From Candidatus Scalindua japonica (GTDB lineage Bacteria > Planctomycetota > Brocadiia > Brocadiales > Scalinduaceae): a DNA stretch of 64,000 nt. The translations under genes and the position numbers were made by a program. The stretch's first letter is position 1. Each line of letters begins with the position of its first letter. The DNA lies in assembly GCF_002443295.1 (NCBI RefSeq), contig NZ_BAOS01000011.1, positions 1 to 64,000 on the forward strand, given 5' to 3'. Shown here one piece after another: positions 16,395 through 24,266 of the stretch. Below the pieces are notes generated by a model that worked only from the letters and a program-made list of their open reading frames with translations, searched no databases and had not been told where the DNA came from.

Positions 16395-18989
16395 TCAGTT
16401 CGGTAGAGACAATACAACTGCCCAGTCGTACCATTTCAAATCCAAAACGTCATCAGGTTTATCATCTATGATTATAAACCATGCCCATATGCCGGCTGGC
16501 AATGGAAAGGTGAATAAATTTGTATCCGACAAGTTTATCAATGGAATATCGATTCCTGATAAAATCCTAAATGTTCCATATGGCGACATTACACCTAGCC
16601 ACAATTCCACCGGCAGACCAAGACTGTCTCCGGCATCAATAGATAAGGAATAGGTAACATTATCGTTAGGACTAACAGAGACCAAGTCATCATTTCCATT
16701 AACTTTAATTTTAACACTGGGCGGTATTTGACCTGTTTGATACCAGAGGATTGCCATATCATTCTGTAACGAAGGCTGGTTAAATGAATATTGCTGCGCA
16801 AACTGCTGGTCCCGTTGCATACCTATTGTCGCTGAACTTCCATTATTATAATTAGCATTTCCAAAGTCTACATCAAGGTATTGCATCAGGATGTTTTCTG
16901 AATTTTCATAGAAAACAATCTCAAAAGTAGCAGCTCCAACTCTGTTATAATGAGGAACCTGATTATACTGGACGATAAGCTGCCTGTTGGGTGCCGTACC
17001 ACGAACTTCCCAGAAAACCATATTACTCCCGGATGGGTTTAAGTCATCCCAGAACAACGCAATAAAAGGAACAGATGTGTTACTGTATGGAAGTGTGCTA
17101 TTAGAGTATTGATTGCCAAAAGAATTATTGTCAAAGTATATCTGTCCGTTAGAACCAATTGAAATATTGTTATAGATTGCCTGACTATTGATACCCGTAC
17201 CATAAAAGGCTATTGGAAAAGGTATCTGAAAATGGGCAAAATCGTCATCACCTAATGGAACAGGTGTTCCTGTACCGCTTATATCTATCCAGTTAAAAAC
17301 AACCGTATCATCATAATGGTAACCATCAAAGGACATTACATCTCCATTTATTAATAACTGATAGTTGTTTGTGTTATGCACAGCATCAATAGTAACCGTC
17401 AGAGCAGTTACTGAACTCGGCACCCAGGTTCCTGTATATACACCATCATTGGCTGTTACATCAGGGGCCACCCCATTATCTAAAAGGTTAATCTGCCCTC
17501 CTGTACTGCCAAATGTGGCTGTCACCGCAGCACCTTTCAATAGAGCGCATGCAACCAATTTTGTCTTAACTATGACATCTTCTCCAACAGTCACTTCAAA
17601 TCCGTTTTGTAAAGAGGAAGTCAACTGTGGATTACCCGCATCACAGTTAATAGCATTATTTATATTTAACCGCCCATCTGTTAGCGTTTTTCCGGTAAGA
17701 TTCTGCAGAACATCTACTGTAGATAGAATGGTTTCTTTTACGTCAAGGTAGCTGTATGAAGGGTTTTGTGCCCAAACTAATGCGCACGCACCACCAACGT
17801 GTGGAGCGGACATAGATGTGCCGCTGAATGTAGAATAGGTGTTTCCAGGAGTGGTGCTTAAAATAGAACTCCCCGGCGCCGCCAGGTCAACACTGGTTGC
17901 TCCATAACTTGAAAAACTTGAAAGCCTGTCATTTCTGTCTGTTGATGCCACCGCTATGATATTAGGTAGATCATAGCCTGAAGGATAAGACGGGGTAGTA
18001 TCATTATCATTTGAGGCATTGCCTGCCGAAGCGCAGAAGAGTATTCCCGCGTCGCCTGCAGCCTCTATAGCATCATGAAGACCCTGACTGAAACCTCCGC
18101 CACCCCAACTGTTATTCGACAGTTTTACGTCAATACCATTATTCTTAAGCCATATGAGATATTCAAGACACTCTATTGCATCTGATGTCGAACCTATGCC
18201 GAATGAGTTCAGAAACTTACACCCAATGATTTTAATATCCCAATTCACACCAGCGACACCGATACCGTTATTACCTTTGGCTCCTATGGTGCCTGCAACG
18301 TGAGTACCATGATTGCTGTTATCCATTGAATCACCGGTACCGAGAATGGAATTAATCCCGTGAATATCGTCAATATATCCGTTGCCGTCATCATCAATTC
18401 CATTTCCGGGTGTTTCACCCGGATTAATCCACATATTTCCAACCAGATCTTCATGGTTGTAGTCAACACCGGTATCTATAACCGCCACTATAACGCTATT
18501 ACTCCCTGTTTCAGAATTCCATGCTTCAGGAGCGTCAATATCTGCATTTGGTGAACCTCCGCTTTGACCTATATTATTTAGCCCCCACAGATCAGGAAAT
18601 CGTGGATCGTTCGGAATAGCATCTGCATGAACAATATAGTCAGGCTCTGCATACTCTACCATACCGGATTGATTCAATTGGTCACAAATTTCTTTAACAC
18701 TTTTTTGTTTATCGACTAATTCAAGCACACAGACACCGGTACAATTAAATGTTTTTAAGATATTTATTCCGGCGTTTTCTATGACACCACCTGCAGATAT
18801 ACCAGCAACCTCACCCTTGAATTTTACTATTATACGGTCCGGATTAAAGTCTATACAACTCTCAGACTTATGAGAAGACGTGCTGTCCGACAAGTCTGCA
18901 AAGGATACATTAAGGAGTAAACAGATAAAAAAGAGTGTCGCCGCAATGAACACATTTCTTTTATAAATGGTATTAAGTAGAGTAAGCAT
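16395..18989 (-). CDS. Secreted subtilisin-family serine protease
   Basis: An 864-residue exported peptidase S8. Order: signal peptide (to about 31); an inhibitor I9/fervidolysin-like propeptide (about 48-124, PDRIIVKFKGEV to VEYAEPDYIV); catalytic domain (about 130-450) with Asp172 in VIDTG, His227 in NHGTHVAG, oxyanion Asn324 in SAGN and Ser392 in GTSMSAPHVGG. The catalytic domain contains an inserted calcium-loop-like segment (NGIDDDGNGYIDDIHG). It is followed by a beta-sandwich region, a nidogen-like region (about 575-760, PIAFYGTGINSQAIYNNISI), and the C-terminal domain shared with the 350-aa protein. All triad residues are present, so activity is expected. GGGAGG precedes the ATG. It would act outside the cell, in matrix turnover or maturation of surface proteins (inference). 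Confidence 0.95.
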   Translation of the reverse strand: MLTLLNTIYKRNVFIAATLFFICLLLNVSFADLSDSTSSHKSESCIDFNPDRIIVKFKGEVAGISAGGVIENAGINILKTFNCTGVCVLELVDKQKSVKEICDQLNQSGMVEYAEPDYIVHADAIPNDPRFPDLWGLNNIGQSGGSPNADIDAPEAWNSETGSNSVIVAVIDTGVDYNHEDLVGNMWINPGETPGNGIDDDGNGYIDDIHGINSILGTGDSMDNSNHGTHVAGTIGAKGNNGIGVAGVNWDIKIIGCKFLNSFGIGSTSDAIECLEYLIWLKNNGIDVKLSNNSWGGGGFSQGLHDAIEAAGDAGILFCASAGNASNDNDTTPSYPSGYDLPNIIAVASTDRNDRLSSFSSYGATSVDLAAPGSSILSTTPGNTYSTFSGTSMSAPHVGGACALVWAQNPSYSYLDVKETILSTVDVLQNLTGKTLTDGRLNINNAINCDAGNPQLTSSLQNGFEVTVGEDVIVKTKLVACALLKGAAVTATFGSTGGQINLLDNGVAPDVTANDGVYTGTWVPSSVTALTVTIDAVHNTNNYQLLINGDVMSFDGYHYDDTVVFNWIDISGTGTPVPLGDDDFAHFQIPFPIAFYGTGINSQAIYNNISIGSNGQIYFDNNSFGNQYSNSTLPYSNTSVPFIALFWDDLNPSGSNMVFWEVRGTAPNRQLIVQYNQVPHYNRVGAATFEIVFYENSENILMQYLDVDFGNANYNNGSSATIGMQRDQQFAQQYSFNQPSLQNDMAILWYQTGQIPPSVKIKVNGNDDLVSVSPNDNVTYSLSIDAGDSLGLPVELWLGVMSPYGTFRILSGIDIPLINLSDTNLFTFPLPAGIWAWFIIIDDKPDDVLDLKWYDWAVVLSLPN

Positions 18990-19099
18990 AAACCTGGCCC
19001 TCCCCTGAGAAAAAAGATGATAATATAAGAATACAGATGTCTATCATTTTGTGATTGTGCTTATTTATAATCTATTAATATCGGCAATTTACCGCTTAT

Positions 19100-19501
19100 T
19101 TATTTACCCGCAGCGCCTTTTTCTTGACCAGGAAAAGTGTTCGTGCTGACCGTATGATCTACCTCAGCATACTTCACTATACCAGAATTGTTTAATTGTA
19201 GACATATTTCTTTGATAGTTTTTCGACTATCCGTAACTTCAAGAACACATATACCTGTATACTCAAACGTCTTAAGCTGTCTTACTCCCACATTTTCAAG
19301 AACCGCAGCTATGGAAGCATCAGCTACACCATCCTCGAACTTTACCATTATGCGCGGTAGATTTGTCTTCGCCCTTTCCTCAAGTTGAACTGAAGGGTCA
19401 ACATCTGCAGAATCAACGCAGGATGTACTCAGAAATGATGGTAGTAGTAATATGGTGACAAAAAAGACAATTTCTTCTATTTTATATAGCTTATATACCA
19501 T
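19100..19501 (-). CDS. Stand-alone protease propeptide-like protein
   Basis: A 133-residue exported protein from the ATG at 19501 (MVYKLYKIEEIVFFV); the frame is open to a TTG at 19543. After a signal or lipoprotein-like leader (LLLPSFLSTSC) and a short linker, residues about 45-120 closely parallel the propeptide of the subtilase downstream: PRIMVKFEDGVAD, LKTFEYTGICVLEV, KTIKEICLQLNNSGIVKYAE match PDRIIVKFKGEVAG, LKTFNCTGVCVLEL and KSVKEICDQLNQSGMVEYAE. No catalytic domain follows; the protein ends after a few polar residues. It may act in trans as an inhibitor or folding chaperone for the neighbouring protease, or be the relic of a truncated duplicate gene. Confidence 0.7.
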   Translation of the reverse strand: MVYKLYKIEEIVFFVTILLLPSFLSTSCVDSADVDPSVQLEERAKTNLPRIMVKFEDGVADASIAAVLENVGVRQLKTFEYTGICVLEVTDSRKTIKEICLQLNNSGIVKYAEVDHTVSTNTFPGQEKGAAGK

Positions 19502-20238
19502 GAATGATCCAAAACTCCCATCGCATGTTGCAGTAAAAATCAATTTATTATAGCCAAACCAAAGCTGTTAGTACTCATGGTTTGCTCTTGTATTTAGTAT
19601 TGCCAATATTACTATAGAACACTACCAAAACTTTTAGCAAATTAAAAATCGCTCAACTATTAATTTAAGTCTACAGACAAATTAATTTGAAGATTCCATA
19701 TATATATGAGAAAAAAAGCGTTTTATGACACTTTTAACGCTATAACATCTTAACTAACTTAGGGTTAATCCATGTAAACAGTACTAATTATTGCCAATTT
19801 TGAAAAAATTAAATTCTAACTATGATTTTATTTGAAAATTATAATAACCTGGTATATGATACGCGATTTATATACCTTATTATATAAGATAAGATGTCTT
19901 CTTTCCATTTCTAATCGCCAATGGGTTCCCAAGTAATTGCAAAGATTTTTTGCATATTCTGTCAAATGGGTAACAAGCCTATTGTTTACTTTTTGGGTGA
20001 TGAACCGGAGCCGCTCTATCAGAAATATCAGTCTTAGATTTTAAAAATCTGAGAGGAATGCTAAGCGAGGTTGGTTTCTTTCCAAGTTACAGGAAAAAAT
20101 CTTTGCAAACCTCCTCTCCGGCTGTTAACCTCAATAAATTGTATTTTTTTATATTGTTTATTATTATAATCAATTATAATATTGATTCTTTGATGATAAA
20201 TGTGCCTTTAATTATTTGGTCATTTTTTAGCATAGCTT
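19502..20238. other. Long intergenic region ahead of the polysaccharide operon
   Basis: More than 700 bases without an accepted gene, strongly AT-rich. It contains a 15-bp inverted repeat pair (19937-19951 and 20094-20108) and a small local hairpin GATTTTAAAAATC near 20037-20049. An open frame at 20058-20246 has no convincing composition. The region most likely holds the regulated promoter and leader of the plus-strand operon. Confidence 0.5.
19937..20108. repeat. Separated 15-bp inverted repeat
   Basis: TTGCAAAGATTTTTT at 19937-19951 is the exact reverse complement of AAAAAATCTTTGCAA at 20094-20108, with 142 bases between. The pair lies 130-300 bases before the first polysaccharide gene and could be paired operator sites or the closing stem of a leader RNA. 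Confidence 0.55.
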
Positions 20239-20937
20239 ATGGATAACAGTAAACTTATTAGAGATTTTGCGATACACAAAAACGTATCTACGATAGACGT
20301 TCCCTTAGAACTTGAATCAGGCGCGAGTAGCTTTTTTTTGATAACAAAAAGATGTTTAGATATTATTTTGAGCCTTTTAGGCTTAATAATTTGCTTGCCT
20401 CTCTTTCCAATCTTTGGTTTTATCATAAAGATTGGATCAAAAGGGCCTATATTGTTTCGGCAAAAAAGGTTGAGAATAAACGGTAAACCTTTTATTATAT
20501 ACAAGTTCAGGAGTATGGTAATCGACGCAGAGGAAACTAAATCTTCTCTTTACAGCAAAAATGAGGTAAAAGGCCCTATGTTTAAGATTAAAAAAGATCC
20601 ACGCCTTACAAAATTCGGTAAAATTATAAGACCATTAAAACTGGATGAGCTTCCTCAATTTTGGAATGTACTGAAGGGGGAGTTGTCTTTTGTGGGCCCA
20701 AGGCCTCTGGCAGATGAAGAGATGAGATCTAATCCTGAATGGCGGGAAATGAGACTTAAAGTAAAACCCGGAATTACGGGAATGTGGCAGGTGGAAAACA
20801 ATGACTATAGATCTTTTGATGAGTGGATACACTGGGATACCTACTATGTGACAAATCAGTCTCTCATACTTGATATAAAAATCCTTTTCAAAACAATTAC
20901 TAGTTTGTCAAAATTGATTTTTGATAAAGATCATTGA
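20239..20937 (+). CDS. Undecaprenyl-phosphate sugar-1-phosphate transferase
   Basis: A 232-residue initiating enzyme of the bacterial sugar transferase family (PF02397, WcaJ/EpsL/PglC type), which moves a sugar-1-phosphate from a nucleotide sugar onto undecaprenyl phosphate at the inner membrane. One membrane hairpin (about 35-60, LDIILSLLGLIICLPLFPIF) is followed by the catalytic domain with LFRQKRLRINGKPFIIYKFR, DPRLTKFGKIIR, LDELPQFWNVLKGELSFVGP RPL and KPGITGMWQV. The protein is of the short, monotopic type without the extra N-terminal helices of WcaJ. It is the first gene of the plus-strand locus, with the exporter gene 25 bases downstream, as expected for a polysaccharide operon start. 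Confidence 0.94.
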   Translation: MDNSKLIRDFAIHKNVSTIDVPLELESGASSFFLITKRCLDIILSLLGLIICLPLFPIFGFIIKIGSKGPILFRQKRLRINGKPFIIYKFRSMVIDAEETKSSLYSKNEVKGPMFKIKKDPRLTKFGKIIRPLKLDELPQFWNVLKGELSFVGPRPLADEEMRSNPEWREMRLKVKPGITGMWQVENNDYRSFDEWIHWDTYYVTNQSLILDIKILFKTITSLSKLIFDKDH

Positions 20938-20962
20938 GCAAATGTAACTCTTCATTCTTATT

Positions 20963-21772
20963 ATGAATAATTTATATCATCAAGCCGGGTTGATAAGTTT
21001 TCGGTATTTTTCTCTCTTATTCATTGTGATCTTTGGAGGTTGCTCGTTTTCGAAGTACACGCCCAGCTCGGTTACTGAAACATATAACCAAAAAGATGAA
21101 TACATACACGCTCATGTTGACCCGCAGTATGCCCTCGGTTCAGGAGATATCATAGATATAAATGTCTGGAGGGAAGATGACCTGAATCGAAGGATCTTAA
21201 TAAATCAATCAGGAGAAATCTCATATCCTTTTGTGGGCAATATCCAGATAAATGGCATGAGCATGTTTCAACTCAAGGATATAATAACAGAAACGCTTTC
21301 TGAATATTTTATTAATCCGCAAGTTACCGTAAATATTGTCACTAGTCAAAGCAAAAAAATCTTTGTTTTAGGTGAAGTAAGACAACCGGGGATGTTTAAT
21401 ATGTTCGGCCCTACAACAGCTATAGAGGCAGTATCAATGGCTAGTGGCTTTACGAGAGATGCAAAGAAGAAAAACGTCCTTCTTGTCAGGGGTGGGCTAA
21501 ACGACCCTGACCTCAAGTCTCTGAACCTCAAGGCAGCGTTAAAGAAAGGCGATATAACTCAGAATTTAGCGTTACAACCAGGTGATGTTCTTTATGTCCC
21601 AACAGTGGCTTTTGCCAGTACGGAACGTTTCTTTAACCGAATTAACAGTATTATCAGACCTATTATTAATATGGAATACGGATTAGCTATCTGGCCTCAG
21701 GTTGAGGACACATTAAACATTTCGGGGAGGGAGGGTAGCCGCTCAACAACACAGATCCAGCTTATCCCTTAG
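20963..21772 (+). CDS. Outer-membrane polysaccharide export protein (Wza-like)
   Basis: A 269-residue lipoprotein of the polysaccharide biosynthesis/export family. A signal peptide ends with the lipobox FGGC (acylated Cys27). Next come the Poly_export domain (about 55-140, YALGSGDIIDINVWREDDLN, ISYPFVGNIQINGMS, INPQVTVNIV) and an SLBB domain (about 143-235, KKIFVLGEVRQPGMFNMFGP, ALQPGDVLYVP). Such proteins form the periplasmic and outer-membrane channel for capsule or exopolysaccharide together with a Wzc-like inner-membrane partner, encoded 2.5 kb downstream. Length is shorter than E. coli Wza and typical of exopolysaccharide loci. Confidence 0.93.
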   Translation: MNNLYHQAGLISFRYFSLLFIVIFGGCSFSKYTPSSVTETYNQKDEYIHAHVDPQYALGSGDIIDINVWREDDLNRRILINQSGEISYPFVGNIQINGMSMFQLKDIITETLSEYFINPQVTVNIVTSQSKKIFVLGEVRQPGMFNMFGPTTAIEAVSMASGFTRDAKKKNVLLVRGGLNDPDLKSLNLKAALKKGDITQNLALQPGDVLYVPTVAFASTERFFNRINSIIRPIINMEYGLAIWPQVEDTLNISGREGSRSTTQIQLIP

Positions 21773-21966
21773 ATTATCATATGATGCTGAAAAGTGGGTG
21801 ACCCGCCATCACCAGCTCGGCAGGTATACAAAGAATTCATTGCATAATGACAATTATAGCCACAATTGCACTAAGGTCGTATTTTAATTGTAAACAGAAG
21901 AATTAAGTAGTACACTGAATGTGCTTATTCTTATTTTGTTATTATATTTCAACGGAGGTTATAATT

Positions 21967-22344
21967 ATGAAGATAAAACAATTAGTAGTGTTCTTTTTTG
22001 CCCTATTCTCTGTTTCGCTTGCGATAGCTGGTGATGACACCAGGAAAGGCCCTTTCTTTCAAATGGATTCTAATAAGGATGAAGTTGTTACCAAAGATGA
22101 ATTCATGGCCTTTCATTTAGCGGAGGCAGAGAAGCGAGGAAAGTTGTTTCATCAGGCAAAGAAACAAAAAGCATTAACGGAAGATAACTTTATGCGTATT
22201 TTTATGAAACAACAAGAGGTTAGAGGAAAAAATGTTTTTGATAGAGTGGATAAAGATTCTGATGGCACCTTAACTAAAGAAGAGGTGAAAATTGCCTGGA
22301 ATCGCATTATTAATGATTACGCAAAGGAAAAAGGCCATAAATAG
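21967..22344 (+). CDS. Secreted EF-hand calcium-binding protein
   Basis: A 125-residue exported protein starting at the ATG at 21967, which has GGAGG at an ideal distance; an in-frame start 48 bases upstream lacks this. The signal peptide is MKIKQLVVFFFALFSVSLAIA. Two EF-hand loops are visible: DSNKDEVVTKDEF (about residue 36) and DKDSDGTLTKEEV (about 98), both with the Asp/Asn-x-Asp-x pattern and terminal Glu. A middle helical segment probably covers a degenerate pair. Calcium binding in the periplasm or matrix is expected. It sits just after the Wza-like gene and may cross-link or sense the polysaccharide (inference). Confidence 0.85.
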   Translation: MKIKQLVVFFFALFSVSLAIAGDDTRKGPFFQMDSNKDEVVTKDEFMAFHLAEAEKRGKLFHQAKKQKALTEDNFMRIFMKQQEVRGKNVFDRVDKDSDGTLTKEEVKIAWNRIINDYAKEKGHK

Positions 22345-22925
22345 AAAGTATTTATCAAAACAACCTGACTTGACAGCCTGACAATAACAATGTCATTGAG
22401 GCAAGATATATCAAAAGATATATCAAAAAAATTATCGTTCCTAAGCGTATTTCTATATATAAGATAACACCTGCCCGTACAGGCAGGTAAAAAGTTGCTC
22501 TGTTACCGTTTTCTGAAATACATCGAATTGATATCGCCTGTAGCAAACGGATTAGATTATTACCGGTTAAGTTATAGTATAAGGATTAGTCGTTGCACAA
22601 GAAGGATTGCCCGTCTCAGCCAAAAACACGTAGTACTGGCAAATCAAATGTGGTTAGACTACTTCATTCAGGTGGTTAGGGTGGCAACCAAGTCACCCGG
22701 GAAAGAACGCCTACTTCCATTTTTCATATTCTTCACTATTGTATGTATCTGATAATTAAGATGTATGGTAGATCAACAGTAAGTTTGTTTTAATTCAAAA
22801 TCCCATGGATGTAGAGAGTATCGTACAATATTAAATACTGGTATAAATTCATGAATATTTTAAATGTATGTTTATAGAATTTTTTTTAAGAGTGCCGTAT
22901 TATAAAAGGCTAAGGAAAGACAATA
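22345..22925. other. Intergenic within the polysaccharide locus
   Basis: No gene accepted over 580 bases. The segment includes a GC-rich hairpin at 22469-22488 and an imperfect inverted repeat near 22371-22410. An 85-codon open frame at 22495-22752 has no recognisable domain or ribosome binding site and is considered spurious. Confidence 0.45.
22469..22488. repeat. Short GC-rich hairpin
   Basis: ACCTGCC (22469-22475) pairs with GGCAGGT (22482-22488) around a six-base loop. Only a short A-run follows on the plus strand, so a terminator function is doubtful on that strand. Confidence 0.5.
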
Positions 22926-23969
22926 ATGGCAATGCGTAAAAAGACTGCCAGTCCAGGTTTTAAGATGTCAAGGCTGTTGACAGGATTGAGTAAGGTATTT
23001 ATTGGTAAAATACTTTTTAAAAAATTCCATTTTATACCACATCGCCCTCCAATGTTGGTTGTAGAACTTACTAATAATTGTAATTTGCGTTGCATTATGT
23101 GTGAGTACCCATTGATGCAGAGAGATGGGATGAATATGGATACTCAACTTGCTAAAAAAGTGCTGAAAGAGTGTTCAGAATGGGGAATATCCAGGGTAGG
23201 GCTCTCCAGATTGGGAGAACCGTTATTGCATCCGGATATTTCTGAGATCATTAAATTTGCTAAAGAGAGTGGAATTCGTCACGTTTCCATGGTTTGCAAT
23301 GCAATGTTACTTACGGAAGAAAAGGCCCAGAAAATAATCGATTCAGGCCTCGATTTGATTTTATTCTCTATTGATGCTGCCAGAAAAGAAACCTTTGAGA
23401 AGATCAGGAAAGGCGCTGATTACGACAAAGTAGTTACTAATATTGAGAGATTCATCAAGATGAGGAATGAGCTTTCTCAAGAAAAACCATGGATAGAAGT
23501 AAATATCTGTTTAATGAAAGAGAATGTTGACGAGTTACCTCTGATTATTGAAAAGTGGGGCCAGTTAGTGGAACGTGTTAAAATTTGCCCTGTTGTACCT
23601 CTGGAACATACCAACGATAACTTGATTGTTGATGCACCAACTTATAACGGGAAAAAAAAGGCTTGTGATTTTCTTTGGACGAGAATGGTGGTGCTTTCGA
23701 ATGGAGATGTGACCGTATGTTGTGCAGATAAAGATGGTGATATGAGTGTTGGAAATGCACAAAAATCATCACTCAAGGAACTTTGGAATTCTGACAAGAT
23801 ACGTAGGATTCGCGAAATTCATTTTAGTAAAAAATTTGAGAAGTTGCCATTATGTAAGCAATGTTGTATGGTTGACGAAGATTGGTTTAATGCTGAAAAA
23901 GCGATCATAAACAAGTACGAAAAGGAGTGGAAACCGTTTGGTATTTTACCAAGTAGCTTCTTTTCATAA
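22926..23969 (+). CDS. Radical SAM / SPASM-domain protein
   Basis: A 347-residue radical SAM enzyme. The CX3CX2C cluster motif is CNLRCIMC (Cys52, Cys56, Cys59). The N-terminal 42 residues are basic and amphipathic, suggesting membrane or lipid association. A SPASM-like C-terminal region carries WTRMVVLSNGDVTVCCADKD, GNAQKSSLKELWNS and LPLCKQCC, which can bind an auxiliary Fe-S cluster. AAGGAAAG precedes the ATG. Enzymes of this sort modify peptides, sugars or lipids by radical chemistry; the substrate here is unknown. It resembles the radical SAM genes at 34175 and 44907 in layout, so the three are probably paralogues serving the polysaccharide pathway. Confidence 0.9.
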   Translation: MAMRKKTASPGFKMSRLLTGLSKVFIGKILFKKFHFIPHRPPMLVVELTNNCNLRCIMCEYPLMQRDGMNMDTQLAKKVLKECSEWGISRVGLSRLGEPLLHPDISEIIKFAKESGIRHVSMVCNAMLLTEEKAQKIIDSGLDLILFSIDAARKETFEKIRKGADYDKVVTNIERFIKMRNELSQEKPWIEVNICLMKENVDELPLIIEKWGQLVERVKICPVVPLEHTNDNLIVDAPTYNGKKKACDFLWTRMVVLSNGDVTVCCADKDGDMSVGNAQKSSLKELWNSDKIRRIREIHFSKKFEKLPLCKQCCMVDEDWFNAEKAIINKYEKEWKPFGILPSSFFS

Positions 23970-24060
23970 TATTTTTGAGTTTTATTAAGCTAAGTGGTAA
24001 TAAACGTTGCAATTAATATTTAAATAAACATATTGATAACAACTTCTTTTGGAGGGTTCT

Positions 24061-24168
24061 TTGAGAACGTCCTTAATCAAAGTCGTTTTATATGCCTTTG
24101 GCTGTACTTTTTGGTTCATAATAGTAGCATACGGACTATACAAAGGCTTGAAACTTTTTAGATTTTAA
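24061..24168 (+). CDS. Hydrophobic micro-protein (35 aa)
   Basis: A 35-codon frame starting TTG with GGAGGG four bases upstream, the strongest ribosome binding site in this part of the locus. The peptide begins MRTSLIKVVLYAFG and is a single probable membrane helix (YAFGCTFWFIIVAYGLY) with basic residues at both ends. It lies between the SPASM radical SAM gene and the chain-length gene, where a transcript must run. No family is known to me. It may regulate the neighbouring Wzz-type protein or be a leader peptide. Its small size limits certainty. Confidence 0.45.
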   Translation: MRTSLIKVVLYAFGCTFWFIIVAYGLYKGLKLFRF

Positions 24169-24266
24169 GCATAAATTGTGATTTTTGGCTTTTTTTGACT
24201 TGCCAATCTAAAATGTAACGTTGTAATGTGTTTTCATTGCCAACAATAAAATTATAGTAATTGAGT

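Noticed and set aside
20058-20246. 62-codon plus-strand frame in the polysaccharide leader
   Set aside because: Very AT-biased isoleucine-rich translation overlapping the start of the sugar transferase gene; no ribosome binding site.
22495-22752. 85-codon plus-strand frame
   Set aside because: No ribosome binding site, no recognisable domain, random-looking composition.
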